A stretch of 8,125 bases of DNA. It comes from Syntrophaceae bacterium. GTDB taxonomy: Bacteria > Desulfobacterota > SM23-61. The notes beneath the pieces were generated by a model. It was not told the DNA's origin, made no database searches, and saw only the letters and a program-made list of their open reading frames with translations. Made by a program: the position numbers and the translations under genes. This document shows positions 6,524-8,125 of the stretch, one piece after another; within the stretch, counting starts at the first letter, position 1; each line of letters opens with the position of its first letter. The stretch spans positions 334 to 8,458 of the forward strand of contig PMCE01000248.1 in the NCBI GenBank assembly GCA_003154025.1, given 5' to 3'.

Positions 6524-7546
6524 ATGAAAAAAATAGGAATCATGTTTGTGGCAATCGTTTTGCTCTGGGGAAGTGCTTTGGCTTGGGGGGATGCCACGGT
6601 TGAGTCTTCGATCAAATCGAGCGGATTCAAGGGAATGGGCGCTTTTGAGGGGGCCACGACCAAACGTTACCATGGGGAAAAGATGTGGGACTCGACCTCA
6701 ACAAAGTTCACCGGGGCGATCATGTCCAGGATTGGGGGAGGGAGCGAGAGCGCTACGATCACCCGGGTCGACAAGGGGGTCTACTGGACCCTGGACCCCA
6801 AGAACAAAACCTACGTGGAAAGGCCCATCGAGGCGATCAAAAGGGGAGAGCCGGGGAAAGAAAAGCCCGAGCAGGAAAAATCCAAGGTGCGGGTGACCAA
6901 GTCCGAATTTTCCGTGAAGAAGACCGGGGCTTCGGAAACGATCAACGGTTTCCCCTGCGAAGAATACCTGATGACTTGGCTCCTGGAGATGGAAGATGTC
7001 GAAACCAAAGCGAAGTCCCGGAGCACGATGACCAACAACCTCTGGACCACCCCGGAGACCGACACGATCCGAAAGGCGCAGGCGGAAGAACGGGCCTTCC
7101 ATAAAGCCTACGCCCAGAAGTTGGGGCTCCAGATTTCTCCCGAAGAGGGGAAACAGATGGGAATGGAAACCTTTGCCGCCATGTCGGGGGCGTCCAAACA
7201 GGAGATCGAAAAAGGATTTGCGCGGGCCAAGGAGGAGATGTCCAAGGTGAAAGGATATCCTGTCCGCTCGGTGGTGAACTGGTCTATTGAGGGTGATAAA
7301 CCGCCCGGCGCGGAGAAGGAGGCGAGTTCCTCTTCCGAATCCTCTTCGGATACGACCAAGAGCGTGGGGGGGTTCTTGAGCGGGTTGAGTAAAGGGATCG
7401 CCCAGAAAGTGACCGGGGATAAAGGTTCCGCTCAGGGGCAGAAAGAGGGGGGATCCTTCTCCACCACGTATGAGGTAAAGGCCATCCATGCCGATTCGGT
7501 CCCGGCTGATGTTTTTGATATCCCCGCAGGGTACACCAAAAAATAA
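6524..7546 (+). CDS. Exported (periplasmic) DUF4412-like protein
   Basis: The protein has 340 residues and begins with a clear signal peptide: KK, a hydrophobic core (residues 4-15), and GSALA before a likely cleavage after Ala20. There is no lipobox cysteine, so it should be soluble in the periplasm or loosely envelope-bound. The mature part resembles DUF4412: an N-terminal beta-rich region, then YWTLDPKNKTYVERP (87-101), NGFPCEEY (141-148), NLWTTPETD (172-180), GYPVRSVVNW (244-253) and a C-terminal FDIPAGY (331-337). The molecular function of this family is unknown to me. A charged helical segment (about 184-243) and a serine-rich linker, SSSSESSSD (268-276), followed by a glycine-rich stretch interrupt the core. 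AAGGAGG (6508-6514) lies 9 nt before the ATG. In-frame starts at 6455 (TTG) and 6503 (ATG) lack a ribosome site, and the first overlaps the promoter. Confidence 0.87.
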   Translation: MKKIGIMFVAIVLLWGSALAWGDATVESSIKSSGFKGMGAFEGATTKRYHGEKMWDSTSTKFTGAIMSRIGGGSESATITRVDKGVYWTLDPKNKTYVERPIEAIKRGEPGKEKPEQEKSKVRVTKSEFSVKKTGASETINGFPCEEYLMTWLLEMEDVETKAKSRSTMTNNLWTTPETDTIRKAQAEERAFHKAYAQKLGLQISPEEGKQMGMETFAAMSGASKQEIEKGFARAKEEMSKVKGYPVRSVVNWSIEGDKPPGAEKEASSSSESSSDTTKSVGGFLSGLSKGIAQKVTGDKGSAQGQKEGGSFSTTYEVKAIHADSVPADVFDIPAGYTKK

Positions 7547-7561
7547 CCGAGGGTTCCTCGG
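7547..7561 (+). other. Hairpin directly behind the DUF4412-like gene
   Basis: CCGAGG-gtt-CCTCGG is a perfect 6-bp stem starting at the first base after the stop codon. It is followed by a G-rich sequence rather than a T-tract, so it is at best part of a factor-dependent terminator or a 3'-end stabiliser. Confidence 0.4.
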
Positions 7562-7577
7562 GGGCCATCGCCGCAGG

Positions 7578-7742
7578 GAGGTGGAGGAATCGAACGTGGG
7601 CAAGTTCGTGGAGGTCGAGAATGCCGGCCGCGCCCTCCTGCCCGAACAGCCGGAAGCGATGGCCCAAGCAGTGATCGAATACCCCGGGAAAACAATGATG
7701 GGAGACTCTAACCCGGCCGAGCCTGAACCACTTAGGATGTGA
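7578..7742 (+). pseudogene. Possible remnant of a glycosyltransferase-like coding sequence
   Basis: The frame ending at TGA 7740-7742 reads REVEESNVGKFVEVENAGR, then ALLPEQPEAMAQAVIEYPGK, then a short unrelated tail. The pattern 'PE-x-PEAMAQAV' after 'AG' is like the nucleotide-sugar-binding end of GT4 glycosyltransferases (typical form: E-AGAG-x-x-V-PPEDPEALAEAI). Nothing else of such an enzyme is visible, and the frame has no convincing start; GTG at 7596 is the best. I read it as a possible decayed fragment or a chance small frame. The evidence is a remembered motif style, not an alignment. Confidence 0.25.
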
Positions 7743-7772
7743 TAGGAGTCCCGCGAAGCGCGGGGCCCCTAT
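7742..7772. repeat. REP-like imperfect hairpin
   Basis: CCCGCG-aag-CGCGGG (7750-7764) is a perfect 6-bp inner stem. Its outer arms pair over eight further positions (7742-7749 with 7765-7772), with one A-C mismatch and one G-T wobble. The 3' outer arm, GCCCCTAT, is close to the end of the 26-bp palindrome at 5430-5455 (CGCCCCTAT), while the inner stem differs. It is therefore probably a second member of the same loose repeat class. An AT-rich sequence follows, so it may also help end transcription of the gene upstream. Confidence 0.6.
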
Positions 7773-8015
7773 AATTTGTTACCATTTTGTGCACGATTTC
7801 AGTCGTAAGGGAATATTAAGGCGAAGGGAGAGGCAAGCTTTTTGGGGAGGATAGAAAGAAGCGCCGGATGAAAGACTAGAAAATCCCGAAACCACCCACA
7901 ATATATTCTGTTTCCTTACAATACTATTTTCAAAAACCCAAAATAGGGAGTGGAATTTATAATAATGGTCTCTTTTATTGAATCTTCTACGGTTTATTGG
8001 AAGATTTAAATCCGC
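7773..8015. other. AT-rich intergenic region
   Basis: No supported gene is present in these 243 bases. A 7-bp inverted repeat, AATCTTC/GAAGATT (7981-7987 and 8000-8006, 12-nt loop), is extended by a G-T pair and two T-A pairs. It lies just past the stop codon of the minus-strand frame that ends at 8016 and could mark its 3' end, although no U-tract follows. A 14-codon frame from ATG 7965 has no ribosome site and is not credible. Confidence 0.45.
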
Positions 8016-8125
8016 TTATCTCACTGGCAGTGAACTGCGGGGGGTATCCGGAGGCAAATCCCCCGGCAGAATCGGTCGTTCAGGAAGATCGAGCTCAACG
8101 CTACGGGTCTTCATATCGCGGAATA
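8016..8125 (-). CDS. C-terminal end of an unidentified protein entering from the right edge
   Basis: On the minus strand the last 110 bases read as 35 codons ending in TAA (8016-8018). The peptide begins FRDMKTRSVELDLPERPILP and ends PPDTPRSSLPVR. The proline- and charge-rich tail, GC-rich codons and lack of stops look like a real protein end, unlike the AT-rich DNA that follows. The in-frame ATG (4th codon) could instead start a 32-residue peptide, but I see no ribosome site before it. The function cannot be judged. The gene would converge with the DUF4412-like gene. Confidence 0.45.
   Translation of the reverse strand, partial: FRDMKTRSVELDLPERPILPGDLPPDTPRSSLPVR

Noticed and set aside
6698..7603. 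A 301-codon open frame on the minus strand opposite the DUF4412-like gene
   Set aside because: It is rich in Arg, Gly, Pro and Phe with no recognisable domain. The plus-strand frame has a signal peptide, ribosome site and promoter.
8019..8125. Possible riboswitch or structured RNA at the right edge
   Set aside because: Several short stems can be drawn, but none matches a riboswitch, tmRNA, SRP or tRNA-Sec core that I know. The same bases read as a plausible minus-strand protein end.
1..8125. CRISPR array, insertion sequence, prophage or defence system
   Set aside because: No regularly spaced direct repeats, transposase or integrase motifs, or defence-gene motifs were found on either strand.

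Overview
The window looks like chromosomal DNA from a moderately GC-rich Gram-negative bacterium. I infer a Desulfobacterota-type (deltaproteobacterial) anaerobe from the gene mix, a good sigma-54 promoter match, strong AGGAGG ribosome sites and short palindromic intergenic repeats. The sequence contains no rRNA, tRNA or marker gene that would fix the taxon. I found no CRISPR array, insertion sequence, phage gene or RNA gene.

Layout from left to right. (1) Positions 1-1703, minus strand: the N-terminal 567 codons of a CheB-CheR fusion (methylesterase, then methyltransferase, then the start of a probable PAS domain), running off the left edge. (2) Positions 1704-2117: a gap with a long imperfect inverted repeat just behind malQ. 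(3) Positions 2118-3611, minus strand: a complete GH77 4-alpha-glucanotransferase (malQ). (4) Positions 3612-3946: a divergent promoter region with a good sigma-70 promoter for the next gene. (5) Positions 3947-5332, plus strand: a class III PLP aminotransferase of the taurine/omega-amino-acid type with a four-cysteine cluster. (6) Positions 5333-5775: a gap with hairpins, a perfect 26-bp palindrome and a sigma-54 promoter. (7) Positions 5776-6105, plus strand: a small unrecognised protein that probably starts with TTG. (8) Positions 6106-6523: hairpins, then a strong sigma-70 promoter. (9) Positions 6524-7546, plus strand: an exported DUF4412-like protein. (10) Positions 7547-8015: a possible decayed coding fragment and a second REP-like hairpin. 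(11) Positions 8016-8125, minus strand: what looks like the last 35 codons of a gene entering from the right.

The genes do not form one pathway. Each appears to be its own transcription unit, with its own promoter or wide gaps around it: a signalling protein, an alpha-glucan enzyme, an aminotransferase, a sigma-54-controlled small protein and a periplasmic protein. I see no clear undescribed multi-gene system. The best leads are the small sigma-54-linked gene with an upstream dyad, the cysteine cluster in the aminotransferase, and the intergenic palindromes with shared outer arms.
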